Assembly (NCBI RefSeq): GCF_013466985.1
Contig: NZ_CP059164.1
Span: 1,249,001-1,313,000, forward strand
DNA length: 64,000 bases
Origin: Nocardioides ungokensis
Lineage (GTDB): Bacteria; Actinomycetota; Actinomycetes; Propionibacteriales; Nocardioidaceae
Direction of reading: 5' to 3'
Shown here: piece after piece, positions 55,762-64,000 of the stretch
How the letters are laid out: each line of letters starts with the position of its first letter
Numbering within the stretch: the first letter of the stretch is position 1
Notes under the pieces: generated by a model
Databases searched by the model: none
What the model was told of the DNA's origin: nothing
What the model saw: the letters and a program-made list of their open reading frames with translations, nothing else
Program-made: the position numbers and the translations under genes

Positions 55762-56762
55762 GGAACGAGCGAGTCGCCGAGGCGTCCCGGCTGGCCGGGA
55801 CCGTGCTGGACGAGGTCGAGCGTGGGGTCGTGGGGAAGCGCGACGCGCTGACCCTGGTGCTGGCCGCGATCCTGTCGAAGGGCCACGTCCTGCTCGAGGA
55901 CTTCCCGGGGCTCGGCAAGACCCTCGCGGCACGGTCCTTCGCGCAGGCCCTCGGACTGGACTTCCGGCGCGCCCAGTTCACCCCGGACCTGCTGCCGGCC
56001 GACCTGACGGGCTCCTTCCTCTACGACCAGCGCCGCGGCGAGTTCGAGTTCCGCAGGGGCCCGGTGTTCACCGGCCTGCTGCTGGCCGACGAGATCAACC
56101 GGACCCCGCCCAAGACGCAGTCCGCCCTGCTCGAGGCGATGCAGGAGCACCAGGTGACCGTCGAGGGGGAGACGTTCCCGCTGCCGGAGCCGTTCCACGT
56201 GCTGGCGACCGCGAACCCGATCGAGTACGAAGGCACCTACCCGCTGCCGGAGGCACAGCTGGACCGCTTCCTGATGCGGGTCAGCTTCGGCTACCCGTCC
56301 TCCGCGGAGGAGTACGACGTGATCGCCCGGCGCCTCGAGCGGCAGCGCGAGGAAGTCGTGCTCGCCCAGGTGACCGACGCCGCGGGGCTCCTGGAGATGC
56401 AGGCGGCGACCGAGACGGTCCAGGTCGATCCCAGCGTCGGCCGCTACTGCGTCGAGCTGGCGGGCGGCGACCCGCGCCCACGCCGATGTGCTGACCGGGT
56501 CGTCCCCCCCGCGGCTCGCTCGCGCTCGTGCTGACCGCGCGGGCGTTCGCGGTGGTCCGGGGGCGGACTACGTGATCCCCGAGGACGTCAAGGCGGTGGC
56601 CCGTCCGGTGCTCGCGCACCGGATCACCGTGCGCCCCGAGCTCTGGATGACCGAGGTCAGCGGCCGACGGGTCGTCGACGAGGTGCTGCGCACCGTGGCG
56701 ACCCCCTCGACCCTCGAGCCGTGGAACGCCGATGACGACCTGGCGGGCGACGGCCGCCATGA
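55758..56762 (+). CDS. MoxR-family AAA+ ATPase (several frameshifts here)
   Basis: Corrected length is about 334 residues. The first 240 residues are intact: Walker A in LLEDFPGLGKTLAARSF, Walker B in LLADEINRTPPKTQSALLEA and sensor-1 ATANPIEYEGTYPLPEAQLD. After that the frame is broken by one extra G (56462-56464), one extra C (56494-56500) and one missing G (56565-56566), after which DYVIPEDVKAVARPVLAHRI, the family's C-terminal lid, is readable. A further base is missing before the TGA at 56760-56762, which then overlaps the next start as ATGA. MoxR ATPases act as chaperones for metal- or membrane-linked complexes. Confidence 0.85.
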
Positions 56763-58022
56763 CCCGGGCCACGGCCCTGGGGGCCCTGGGCGTGGGCGGC
56801 GGCGGTGCTCTTCGGCGCTCCCGTGGTGGTGGTGCTGACCGCCCCGCTGCTGCTGCTCGCGGCGATGGGCCTGCTGCACCGACCGAACACGAGCCCGGTC
56901 GTCGAGACCGAGGTCGACCACGTGGTCCTCCACGAGGGGCAGGGGACCCGGGTCCGCTGTCGTCGACGACCTGTCCGACGTCGAGCACGTCACCCGTCTC
57001 TCCTCGCCCGTCCGCCACGTCGCCCTGCACCCGGCGGCCGGCCGGATGGGGTGCCTGCTCGAGCCGGACGGCGAGCCTCCCGTCGTGGAGGCGAGCCCGC
57101 GCCGCTGGGGTCGTCGTCTGCTGGGTGAGGAGAACGTCGCACTGACCGGCCGCTGGGCGGGCTACCGCTGGGTCCGGTCAGCATGGTGGGCAGCCAGCTG
57201 CAGGTGCTGCCGGTCCGGGCGCCGTTCGACTCGCGCGCCGAGGCGCCCCAGCCCCTCGGCGTCGTGGGCGCCCACCGCTCCCGGCGGCCGGGCGACGGCA
57301 CCGAGTTCGCCTCGATCCGGCCGTTCCACCCCGGGGACCGGCTGCGCCGCATCCACTGGCGGGTCTCGCTGCGCACCGACGCGCTGCACGTCGTCAGCAC
57401 CCGCGGCGAGGAGGACACCGCCGTGCTGGTCGTGGTCGACGCGCTCGCCGACCACGGTCGGTCGGGGGGCGTGGACGGGGCCTCGAGCAGCCTCGACGTG
57501 GCCGTGCGTGCCGCCGCCGCGATCGCCGAGCACCACGTCCGGCGTGGCGACCGGGTCTCCCTGCGCGTGGTGGGGACCGGGGGAGAGACGGTGCGCTACG
57601 GCACCGGTGCGCGCCATCTCCGGCTCATCCAGGCCCGGCTGGCGACGATGCAGGTCGGCACCCCGCGGGACCTGCGGGCGACCAGGTCCAGCTCGGCGTG
57701 ACGGCCGGCACTGTCGTGATCGTGCTCTCCCGATGCTCTCGGACGTCGTGGGCACGATGACGGCGTCGCTGGTCAAGCGGGCCTGCCGGTGCTGGTCGTG
57801 GACACGCTCCCGACCGACGTCGTCCCCGCCGTGGTCGAGGGCACCGACCCGCGGATCGCCGACCTGGCCTGGCGGATGCGCCGCATCGAGCGACGCGAGG
57901 CGCTGGCGCGGCTGGCGACGATCGGCTGCCCGGTGGTCGCCTGGCGCGGGCCGGGCACCCTCGACGAGGTCCTCCACCGGCTGGCCCGCTGGGCCCAGCT
58001 GCCGCAGGTGCGGGCCCGATGA
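56759..58022 (+). CDS. DUF58-domain protein (many frameshifts here)
   Basis: Corrected length is about 420 residues. Two N-terminal membrane helices (PVVVVLTAPLLLLAAMGLLH is readable after removing one G near 56779-56783) are followed by the DUF58 signature GTEFASIRPFHPGDRLRRIH and WRVSLRTDALHVVSTRGEED, then a VWA-like half (GTVVIVLS, LVVDTLPTDVVPAVVEGTD). At least six single-base changes between 56.78 and 57.79 kb interrupt the frame. The family works with MoxR ATPases. It ends at 58020-58022, where the next gene begins by an ATGA overlap. The start ATG 56759 fits the overlap rule of this operon. Confidence 0.75.
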
Positions 58023-58530
58023 TCCAGGAGTGGACGCGCGGCCAGTGGGCCCTGCGCGCGACCGTCGTCCTGGGGCCGGTGCTGGCGCTGTTCGCGGCCG
58101 CTCCCGCCGGCGCGGCGCCCTGGGGTGGCTGGTGGTCCTGGTCGCCGTGCTCGCGGCCCTCCACGCCCGGTGGCCCGAGTCCGCGGGCGGCATCGCCGCG
58201 CCGGGTGTCGTGGTCCTGTTCTGGGGTGCGGCCCTCGGCGACCGGCTCAGCGCGTGGGCTCTCCCGGCCGCGGCCGCCCTGCTCGCCTCCCACGTGGCGG
58301 CCCTGCTGGCGGCCTACGGCCCCGACGGGCTGGGGGTCGACGTCCCCACGCTGTTGCTGTGGCTGCGGCGCGCCGGGGCGGCGTTCCTGCTGGCCCCCGC
58401 GGTGCTGCTGCCCGCGCTGGTCCTGCGCGACCGGGCCGAGACGCCCGACGTGTGGGTGGTCGGGCTCGCGGTTGCGCTGGTGGCCACGGTCGTGGCCACG
58501 GCTGCCCTGGGCCGCGGGGCCGGCGACTGA
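58019..58530 (+). CDS. Membrane protein of MoxR/DUF58 operon (frameshifted here)
   Basis: Corrected length is about 170 residues. It reads as a signal-like helix (LRATVVLGPVLALFAAAPAG), and then in the next frame as three further hydrophobic segments (VVLVAVLAALHARW, APGVVVLFWGAALGD and GLAVALVATVVATAALGRG). One base is missing near 58115-58125. No family is recognised. It is joined to its neighbours by ATGA (upstream) and TGATG (downstream) overlaps. Confidence 0.6.
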
Positions 58531-58855
58531 TGGGCCACATCGACCCCGAGGAGTACGCCGAGATGGTGCTGACCTGCGTCGAGCGCGTCCCGCGCGGCCG
58601 GGTCACGACGTACGGCGCCATCGCGGAGGTGGTCGGCGCCCGGCTCGGTGGCGGCGGACCGCGCCAGGTCGGGTCGATCATGGCGTCCTACGGCGGCCCG
58701 GTGCCGTGGTGGCGCGTCGTGCGCGCCGACGGCTCGTTGCCGCCGAGCCACCAGGACGAGGCGCGCCAGTGCTACCTCGAGGAGGGCACGCCCCGCGCCC
58801 GAGCGGGAACGTCGACATCAAGCGGGCGTTCTGGCGGCCGTCCTTGAAGGGTTAG
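58530..58855 (+). CDS. Alkyltransferase-like protein (ATL, MGMT family without the acceptor Cys)
   Basis: Corrected length is 108 residues. The fold is that of the O6-alkylguanine-DNA alkyltransferase DNA-binding domain (VPRGRVTTYGAIAEVVGARL, then GPRQVGSIMASYGG), but the active-site PCHRV motif is replaced by VPWWRVVRADGSLPPS, so the alkyl-acceptor Cys is Trp. That marks the ATL subfamily, which binds alkylated guanine and hands it to nucleotide excision repair rather than repairing it. One C is missing in the run 58798-58800; adding it gives TPRAPSGNVDIKRAFWRPSL at the end. ATG 58530 shares a base with the previous stop. Confidence 0.83.
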
Positions 58856-58861
58856 CCCGCC

Positions 58862-61319
58862 CTAGCGGAGCCGACCGAGGTACGCCGCGGCGTGGCGGAG
58901 CTCGAGCATCCGGTTCTCCCAGGTGATGCCGACCAGGGTCAGCACCGTCCCGGCGAACCCGATGAGCACCCACTGCGGCGTGTGCCGGCGTACGGCGCGA
59001 GCTCGCGGAGGACCAGCAGTGCGCCGACCGACGAGCCGACGAGCAGCGGCGCGTTCCAGCGCAACCGGGCCCCGACCAGGACCAGGGCCAGGCAGCCCAG
59101 GCCGAGCAGGGCAGCGCGCAGGCTGACCGCGTCGCCGGCGACCACCCACAGCAGCGACGGGACGGTCGCCAGCACGAGGCCCGGCGCGAGGGCCGTCATC
59201 GTGGCGGCGTCCGGGTCGTGCCGGAGGCGGTGCAGCCCGACCAGGAGCAGCGCCACGGCGCTCGGCAGGGTGTAGGCCTCCGCGCGCGTGGACACCGATC
59301 TCGGCGAGCCGGACCCAGGTGGCGGCGGCCAGCAACGCTCCGCCGAGCCAGCCGAGGGACCGCCCGCGACGGTGTGACCAGCGCGCTCGCGGTGACCAGG
59401 GCCCCGGCCAGGGTCAGGTGGAGGGACAGCGACCAGGTCGGGTCGGTCGCGGCGGGCACCGCCGCCGCGGAGGCGACCAGGCTGGCAACCGCTGCTGACA
59501 CCTCGACCTCGATCCGGGGACGGAGGATCGCCATCAGCCCCACCACGATCAGGATCGGGGCCGCTCGGTACGCCGTGTCGACCGCCGCGACCTCGGCCCC
59601 CGACCAGATCAGCCCGGCCGTGGCGGCGGGGAGGACCGTCCAGGCGGCGACGCGGGCGTCGAGGAAGCGCCCCGTCACCGCGACGGCCGCGGCCGCGAGC
59701 ACGAGCACGGCCGTGGCGACGGTGCACAGCAAGGCGCTCGGGAGTGCGAAGGCGATCGCGAGGATCGCGACCAGCCCGCCGCCGGCCGCCTCGACCGAGC
59801 CCGCCCGGTCGGTGCGTCGTACCGCGTCCGCAACCAGCGCCGCGGCGACCAGGCTCGTCGCCGCGGTGACCGTCCACAGCGGCACGGTGTGCAGCGCCAG
59901 CGTCGCGATCGCGGCCAGCGCGACCACCGACGCGGCGCCCGGCACGACGACGCGACGTCCGGCCGAGGTCGTCACGGAGGTTGCGACGGAGGTCGCGACC
60001 GCCGCGGCCACCAGCAGCCCGACGACGCAGGGAACCGACAACGCGGGCTCGGCGTCGAGCGACAGGGAGGGCAGCCGCACCCCGGCTGTGCGGGTGAACG
60101 GGTCACCCACCGCGAGGGTGTTCGCCGCTGCCTCGACCAGCAGGTAGGCCGCGATGACCGTCACGGGAACCGCGCTCAGGGCCATCGGCGCCAGGGCGAC
60201 CGCCTTCCAGCGCTCGCCCAGGACCAGGGCCGCGCCGGACCAGAGCAGCAGGAGGACCAACGACACCCAGGCGACCGTCGTGGCCCCGTCGTCCATCCCG
60301 GGCAGCGCGAGCGCCACCGTCGCAAGGGTGGCCGCTGCAGCGGCGCAGGCCCGGCGGACGCGCGACCTCGCGGCCGAGAAGGGGATGGGGAGCAGCAGCA
60401 GCGCCGAGGCGGCCAGCAGCCCGACGCCGTGTCCCTGCGCCCACATGGCGCGGACGGTCGCATGGTCGGCCGCATCGCTCAGGGCGACCAGCAGCAGCGC
60501 CGCCCACCAGGTCCCGGCTCCCACGAGCGCGAGCCAGGGGAGCGCGGTGACCCCGCGCAGGCGACCCACCTCGGCGAGGCAGGCGAACGCGAGGACCCCG
60601 AGCACCAGGACGACCTGGTCGTGCGCGGTCTGGCCGGACACGCCGGCCACCAGGGTCCAGAGCCCGATCACGGAGACGACCTGCGGCGTGACGAGACGGG
60701 ACACGAGCAGCAGGGCGAGGGCCCCGGCCAGGAGCGTGGCGCCCACGAGGCTCACCGTCCCCGCGGTGGACAGCTGCCCCAGCCAGCCGGCGTTCTCGGC
60801 GCCGAGGGCGTCGAGGGCCAGGAGCCCGAGCGAGACGAGCGTGAGTGACTCCGCCGCCAGTCGCAGACCGCGCCGGGACAGCCAGGTCCCCAGGGTCGCG
60901 GCCGTGATCGTCAGCGCCACCAGGACCACCGTCCGCCCCCCGACGCCGAGCCAGGACCAGGCCACCGCGAGGAAGATCACCGCCGCCACGAGCAGGCATA
61001 GCGCCCCGAGCCCGAGCAGGATCGAGGCGACCGAGGCGCCCCGCACGCCGGTACGCCGCGGTTCGTCCGACCACCCGGTCGGGCGGGGGTACGGTTCGGC
61101 CGCTGCCGGGGAAGTGACCCGCGCCGGAGCCACCGGTGCCGGGACGTCCGCCGATGCCCGGAGTTCGGCGAGCAACCGGTCGGCCAGGGAGAGCGTCCGG
61201 AAGAGCGACACGGCCAGGGGTCCCTGCAACGGCAGGGCGCAGTGCGGGCACGCGAGCGGGTCCGCAGGCAGCGGTGTGCCGCAGTCGGGGCACACAGAGG
61301 GATCGGCGAAGCGCGTCAT
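58862..61319 (-). CDS. Large zinc-ribbon polytopic membrane protein (SCO7613-like, frameshifted here)
   Basis: Corrected length is 818 residues. The N-terminus is a zinc ribbon (CPDCGTPLPADPLACPHCAL, paired CxxC), followed by a helix and a Pro-rich linker. From residue 95 to the end there are about 20 hydrophobic segments, for example SILLGLGALCLLVAAVIFLA and the closing VLIGFAGTVLTLVGITWENR. The overall form matches the actinobacterial family annotated as SCO7613 C-terminal domain membrane proteins; no function is known. Three indels are seen: an extra base at 59362-59364, an extra base near 59293-59298 and a missing base at 58987-58988. With all three corrected the length is an exact codon multiple. 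Confidence 0.75.
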
Positions 61320-61396
61320 GGGGCCATTAACGCGGTTCGCCGCCCCCCGGGTGCAGGGTTTGGCTACTCAGGTGGGTGAGTACCCGTGCTCATCCT

Positions 61397-62800
61397 TCAG
61401 CGGCGCGACCGACTGCGCTCGGCGAGCGAGGCCAGCGCCTTCGGGAAGATCTCGGCGGGCGGGGTGACCAGCCCGGCTCCCACCTGGCCGACGCCTGCCT
61501 GCCTACCGGCCATGCCGGTGTTGATCTGGGGCAGGATGCCGGTCCGGCAGACGCGGGTGACGTCGATGCCGCTCGGGACGCCCTGGAACTCCAGGACCGG
61601 CACCGTCCAGCGGGGGTTCTCGCCCAGCGTGATCTCGTGCATCCGCCGCGTGGTCGCCAGGGCGTCCGGCACCGAGCCACCCACCAGCCGCACGATCGCG
61701 GGCGCCGTCGCCATCGCGAAGCCTCCGATGCCGGCGGTCTCGGTGATGGCGGAGTCGCCGATGTCGGGGTTGGCGTCGTCGGGTCCGTAGTCGCCGAGGA
61801 AGAGGCCGTCGGCGAGCTGCGCCGGGCCGGTGAACCACTCGTCGCCCGTCCCCGCGACCTGGATGCCGAAGTCCGTGCCGTTGCGCGCCATGGCGACCAC
61901 CATGGTCGAGCCGTCGATCCCGCGGGCCGCGTCGAGCGCGAGCTTGCAGGCGGGCATGGCGAGGTTGAGGAAGAAGTGGTCGTTGCCGCCGATGAAGCGC
62001 AGGGACTCGGCCACGTCGGAGGCATCCGCACCGCTGGCCACCATCGCCGGGGCCAGGTCGCGCAGCAGCATCAGCGTGCCGGCGCGGTTGCGGTTGTGGG
62101 CCTCGTCGCCCATCTGGAGCATCTGGGTGAGGATGCCGGTGACGTCGACGGGCCCCGTGGAGTCGACCGTCGAGCGAACCGCGCGCTGGAGCAGCGGGCC
62201 GAGCACCTCGCGCATCCAGCGCAGCCGGGTCAGCACCTCCGGCCCGTACGCGCCGTAGCGGAGCACCTTGCCGAGCCCCTCGTTGAGCGAGCAGTGGGTG
62301 CGGGCTCCCGTGGCGAGGTCCTCCAGCACGAACATCCACATGCTCGGGGTCACCACGCCGGCCATCGGGCCCACGGTGCCGCGGTGGTGGCACGGCTCGA
62401 GCGAGACGTCGGAGCCCTTCTCGAACAGGGCGACCGCGTCCTCGGGGTCCTCGACGAGCCCCTCCAGCGCCGCGCCGCCCATCAGCGCGCCGCGCAGCGG
62501 GCCCGAGGCGCGCTCCCAGGCGATCGGCGGGCCCGCGTGCAGGAACTGGCCCGGCTCCAGGCCGAGCAGCTCCGACGCCGGGGCCACGTCGACCAGGTGG
62601 GCGGTCACGCCGAGCATGGCCGCCAGGGCCCGCTGGTTCGCGTCCCGGCGCAGGGGGTCGGCGGCCACGACCGCGAGGTCGGCCTCGGTGCCGGGCATCG
62701 GCGGGCGCCAGTCGACCCGGGTGACGGCGACGGCCTGCTCGGCCACGGCGTCGGCGAACAGGTCGGCGCCGGCGGACACGACGTGGGTGGGGGTCGTCAT
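61397..62800 (-). CDS. DUF1116-family protein (AllG/YahG-like)
   Basis: This 467-residue protein has the DUF1116 layout seen in YahG/YlbE-type proteins: ASELLGLEPGQFLHAGPPIA, ALFEKGSDVSLEPCHHRGTV, GMSWMFVLE-like PSMWMFVLEDLATGARTHCS and DSAITETAGIGGFAMATAPA. In E. coli the FdrA-YlbE-YlbF set was recently assigned as an oxamate carbamoyltransferase acting at the end of allantoin breakdown. By analogy this and the next protein would be two subunits of such an enzyme; that is inference. ATG 62800 shares one base with the upstream gene's stop. Confidence 0.82.
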   Translation of the reverse strand: MTTPTHVVSAGADLFADAVAEQAVAVTRVDWRPPMPGTEADLAVVAADPLRRDANQRALAAMLGVTAHLVDVAPASELLGLEPGQFLHAGPPIAWERASGPLRGALMGGAALEGLVEDPEDAVALFEKGSDVSLEPCHHRGTVGPMAGVVTPSMWMFVLEDLATGARTHCSLNEGLGKVLRYGAYGPEVLTRLRWMREVLGPLLQRAVRSTVDSTGPVDVTGILTQMLQMGDEAHNRNRAGTLMLLRDLAPAMVASGADASDVAESLRFIGGNDHFFLNLAMPACKLALDAARGIDGSTMVVAMARNGTDFGIQVAGTGDEWFTGPAQLADGLFLGDYGPDDANPDIGDSAITETAGIGGFAMATAPAIVRLVGGSVPDALATTRRMHEITLGENPRWTVPVLEFQGVPSGIDVTRVCRTGILPQINTGMAGRQAGVGQVGAGLVTPPAEIFPKALASLAERSRSRR

Positions 62801-64000
62801 CAGTGGCCCTCTCGGGTGTCGGGGAGGAGGTCGATCGCGCGCCGGGTGGCGGCGGCGTTGGACAGGTGCACCTCGGCGCCGGCGTCGACGAGCGCGGTCA
62901 CCTGGCGGCGGAGCCCCTGGGGATCGGCGTCGGTGCCGACGACCGCGACCACGACCGGTTGCCGCACGGCGGCGATCGCGGGCGCCAGCGCGGCGGCCGG
63001 GTCTGTCTCGGAGCCGTGGCCCAGGACGACGTCGAGGAGCACGACCGCGGTGCGCTCGTCGGCGGCGACCCGGGCGAGGTGCTCGAGCCGCAGGGTCGGG
63101 TCGATCATCGGGTGCGCGCGGCCCGCGGTGAGCGCGTCGTCGCCGAAGTCGACCATCGTGTGGCCGGCACCGTCGGCGGGGGCCGCCAGGTCCGGGCCCA
63201 GCGCGAGGGTCGGGGGGGAGAGCGGGATGTTGCTGTGCACCGGGCCCAGCGACGCCGCCGCGATCAGCATCGCCTCGTCGCACAGAGTGCCGCCCACGAA
63301 GAGGCCGCGCAGCCCGGTGCCCGTCGTGGCGCGGGCCGCCTCGCCCGCCACCGGCCAGGTCGGTACGCCGCGCCCCAGCCGCTGCAGGACCCGCTCGGCG
63401 GCGGTGGTCAGGTCGGCCTGACCGGCCCCGAGCAGGGCGAACTCGACCGGGGTGTCGAGCGTGGCGGCGTACTCGCGGATCTCGGCGGCGACGTCCTCGG
63501 CCGGCGGCTTGGACACCACGACCAAGAGCTCGACGGCCGGGTCGGCGTCGAGGCGCCGCATCGCCTCGCGGGTCGAGAGGCCACGCACGTCGGCGGAGAG
63601 GTCGCGCCCACCGACGCCGAGCGCGGAGCCGACGCCCACGCCCGCGTGGTCCAGGAGCGCGAGCAGCTGCTGGCACCCGGTGCCCGAGGCCGCGACGATG
63701 CCGACGGGTCCGGGGGCCACGGTGTTGGCGAACCCGAGGCCGAGCCCGCCGACGACGGCGGTCCCGCAGTCCGGCCCCATCACCAGCAGGCCCCGGCCGG
63801 CGGCCGTGCGCTTGAGCGCCAGCTCCTGCTCCAGGGGCACGTTGTCGCTGAAGATCATCACGTCGCGACCGGCGTCGAGGGCGTCCATCGCCTCGACCAG
63901 GGCGCTCGCACCCGGCACCGAGACCAGCGCGATCCCGTCGCTGCTGCCGCGCAGCGCGGTCGCCGTGGTGCGCGGCGGAGCCGTCTCGGCCGGGCCTGCG
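62800..64000 (-). CDS. FdrA-family protein (5' end outside window)
   Basis: The gene runs to the right edge without a start, so only about 399 residues of its C-terminal part are visible. The protein has the succinyl-CoA-synthetase-like fold of FdrA: IALVSVPGASALVEAMDALD, LLVMGPDCGTAVVGGLGLGF, PVGIVAASGTGCQQLLALLD and a second Rossmann-like half starting LRGLFVGGTLCDEAMLIAAA. Related proteins form the acyl/carbamoyl-transfer subunit with DUF1116 partners. It overlaps that partner gene by one base (TGATG), so the two are translated together. Confidence 0.85.
   Translation of the reverse strand, partial: AGPAETAPPRTTATALRGSSDGIALVSVPGASALVEAMDALDAGRDVMIFSDNVPLEQELALKRTAAGRGLLVMGPDCGTAVVGGLGLGFANTVAPGPVGIVAASGTGCQQLLALLDHAGVGVGSALGVGGRDLSADVRGLSTREAMRRLDADPAVELLVVVSKPPAEDVAAEIREYAATLDTPVEFALLGAGQADLTTAAERVLQRLGRGVPTWPVAGEAARATTGTGLRGLFVGGTLCDEAMLIAAASLGPVHSNIPLSPPTLALGPDLAAPADGAGHTMVDFGDDALTAGRAHPMIDPTLRLEHLARVAADERTAVVLLDVVLGHGSETDPAAALAPAIAAVRQPVVVAVVGTDADPQGLRRQVTALVDAGAEVHLSNAAATRRAIDLLPDTREGH

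Overview
The window is very GC-rich with strongly GC-biased third codon positions, and its gene content is that of a high-GC actinobacterium. Conserved actinobacterial neighbourhoods point to Nocardioidaceae, most likely a Nocardioides-like organism: long HPF - secA - Rv3235-like; tatB - mrp - DUF1003 - soluble MgtE/CBS protein; and DEAD-box helicase - MiaE-like - DUF3107 - TetR - moeZ. The taxonomic call is an inference from gene order and protein families; no rRNA or tRNA gene was recognised.

Layout. 0-7 kb: end of a ribosome hibernation factor, a LuxR-type response regulator, a YcaQ-like winged-helix protein, a TetR/glycosyltransferase pair and secA. 7-14.5 kb: an Rv3235-like protein, a LysM membrane protein, an orphan family-5 solute-binding lipoprotein, tatB, mrp, DUF1003 and a PRC/MgtE-N/CBS protein. 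14.6-20.3 kb: a secreted-hydrolase cluster holding two paralogous endonuclease/exonuclease/phosphatase (EEP) proteins, one of them fused to a nucleotide pyrophosphatase domain, plus a sulfatase lipoprotein and its formylglycine-generating enzyme. 20.5-28.1 kb: a tightly overlapping operon of sulfotransferase-like enzymes, a LicD-methyltransferase fusion, a small coiled-coil protein and a secreted phospholipase D-like protein, followed by an acyl-CoA dehydrogenase and a third, divergent-strand sulfotransferase-like gene. 28.5-31.6 kb: a DUF222/HNH (13E12-type) gene broken by a complete IS30-family element whose borders and 3-bp target duplication can be read exactly, then a repeated intergenic unit. 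31.5-47.3 kb: mostly metabolic and housekeeping genes (methyltransferase, MaoC, POT and MFS transporters, phosphatase, hydrolase, PHP, MarC, sigma factor), a divergent pair of exported proteins (beta-propeller-like and penicillin acylase family) around a perfect palindrome, an SDR, an orphan ParA and an L,D-transpeptidase. 47.3-52.5 kb: the helicase-to-moeZ block. 52.6-54.6 kb: two tandem secreted trypsin-fold proteases, the second with an in-frame TAG. 54.6-58.9 kb: a DUF4129 - MoxR - DUF58 operon ending in an alkyltransferase-like gene. 58.9-64 kb: a large zinc-ribbon membrane protein and a DUF1116/FdrA pair running off the right edge.

A dominant technical feature is the large number of single-base frameshifts, nearly all in G/C runs and many in genes that must work (secA, moeZ, a MoxR ATPase). 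In most cases a one-base correction restores a full-length protein of the usual family length. I therefore treat these as probable sequence errors and give whole-gene coordinates, marking each break. The TAG in the second protease and the IS30 insertion are of a different kind and may be real.
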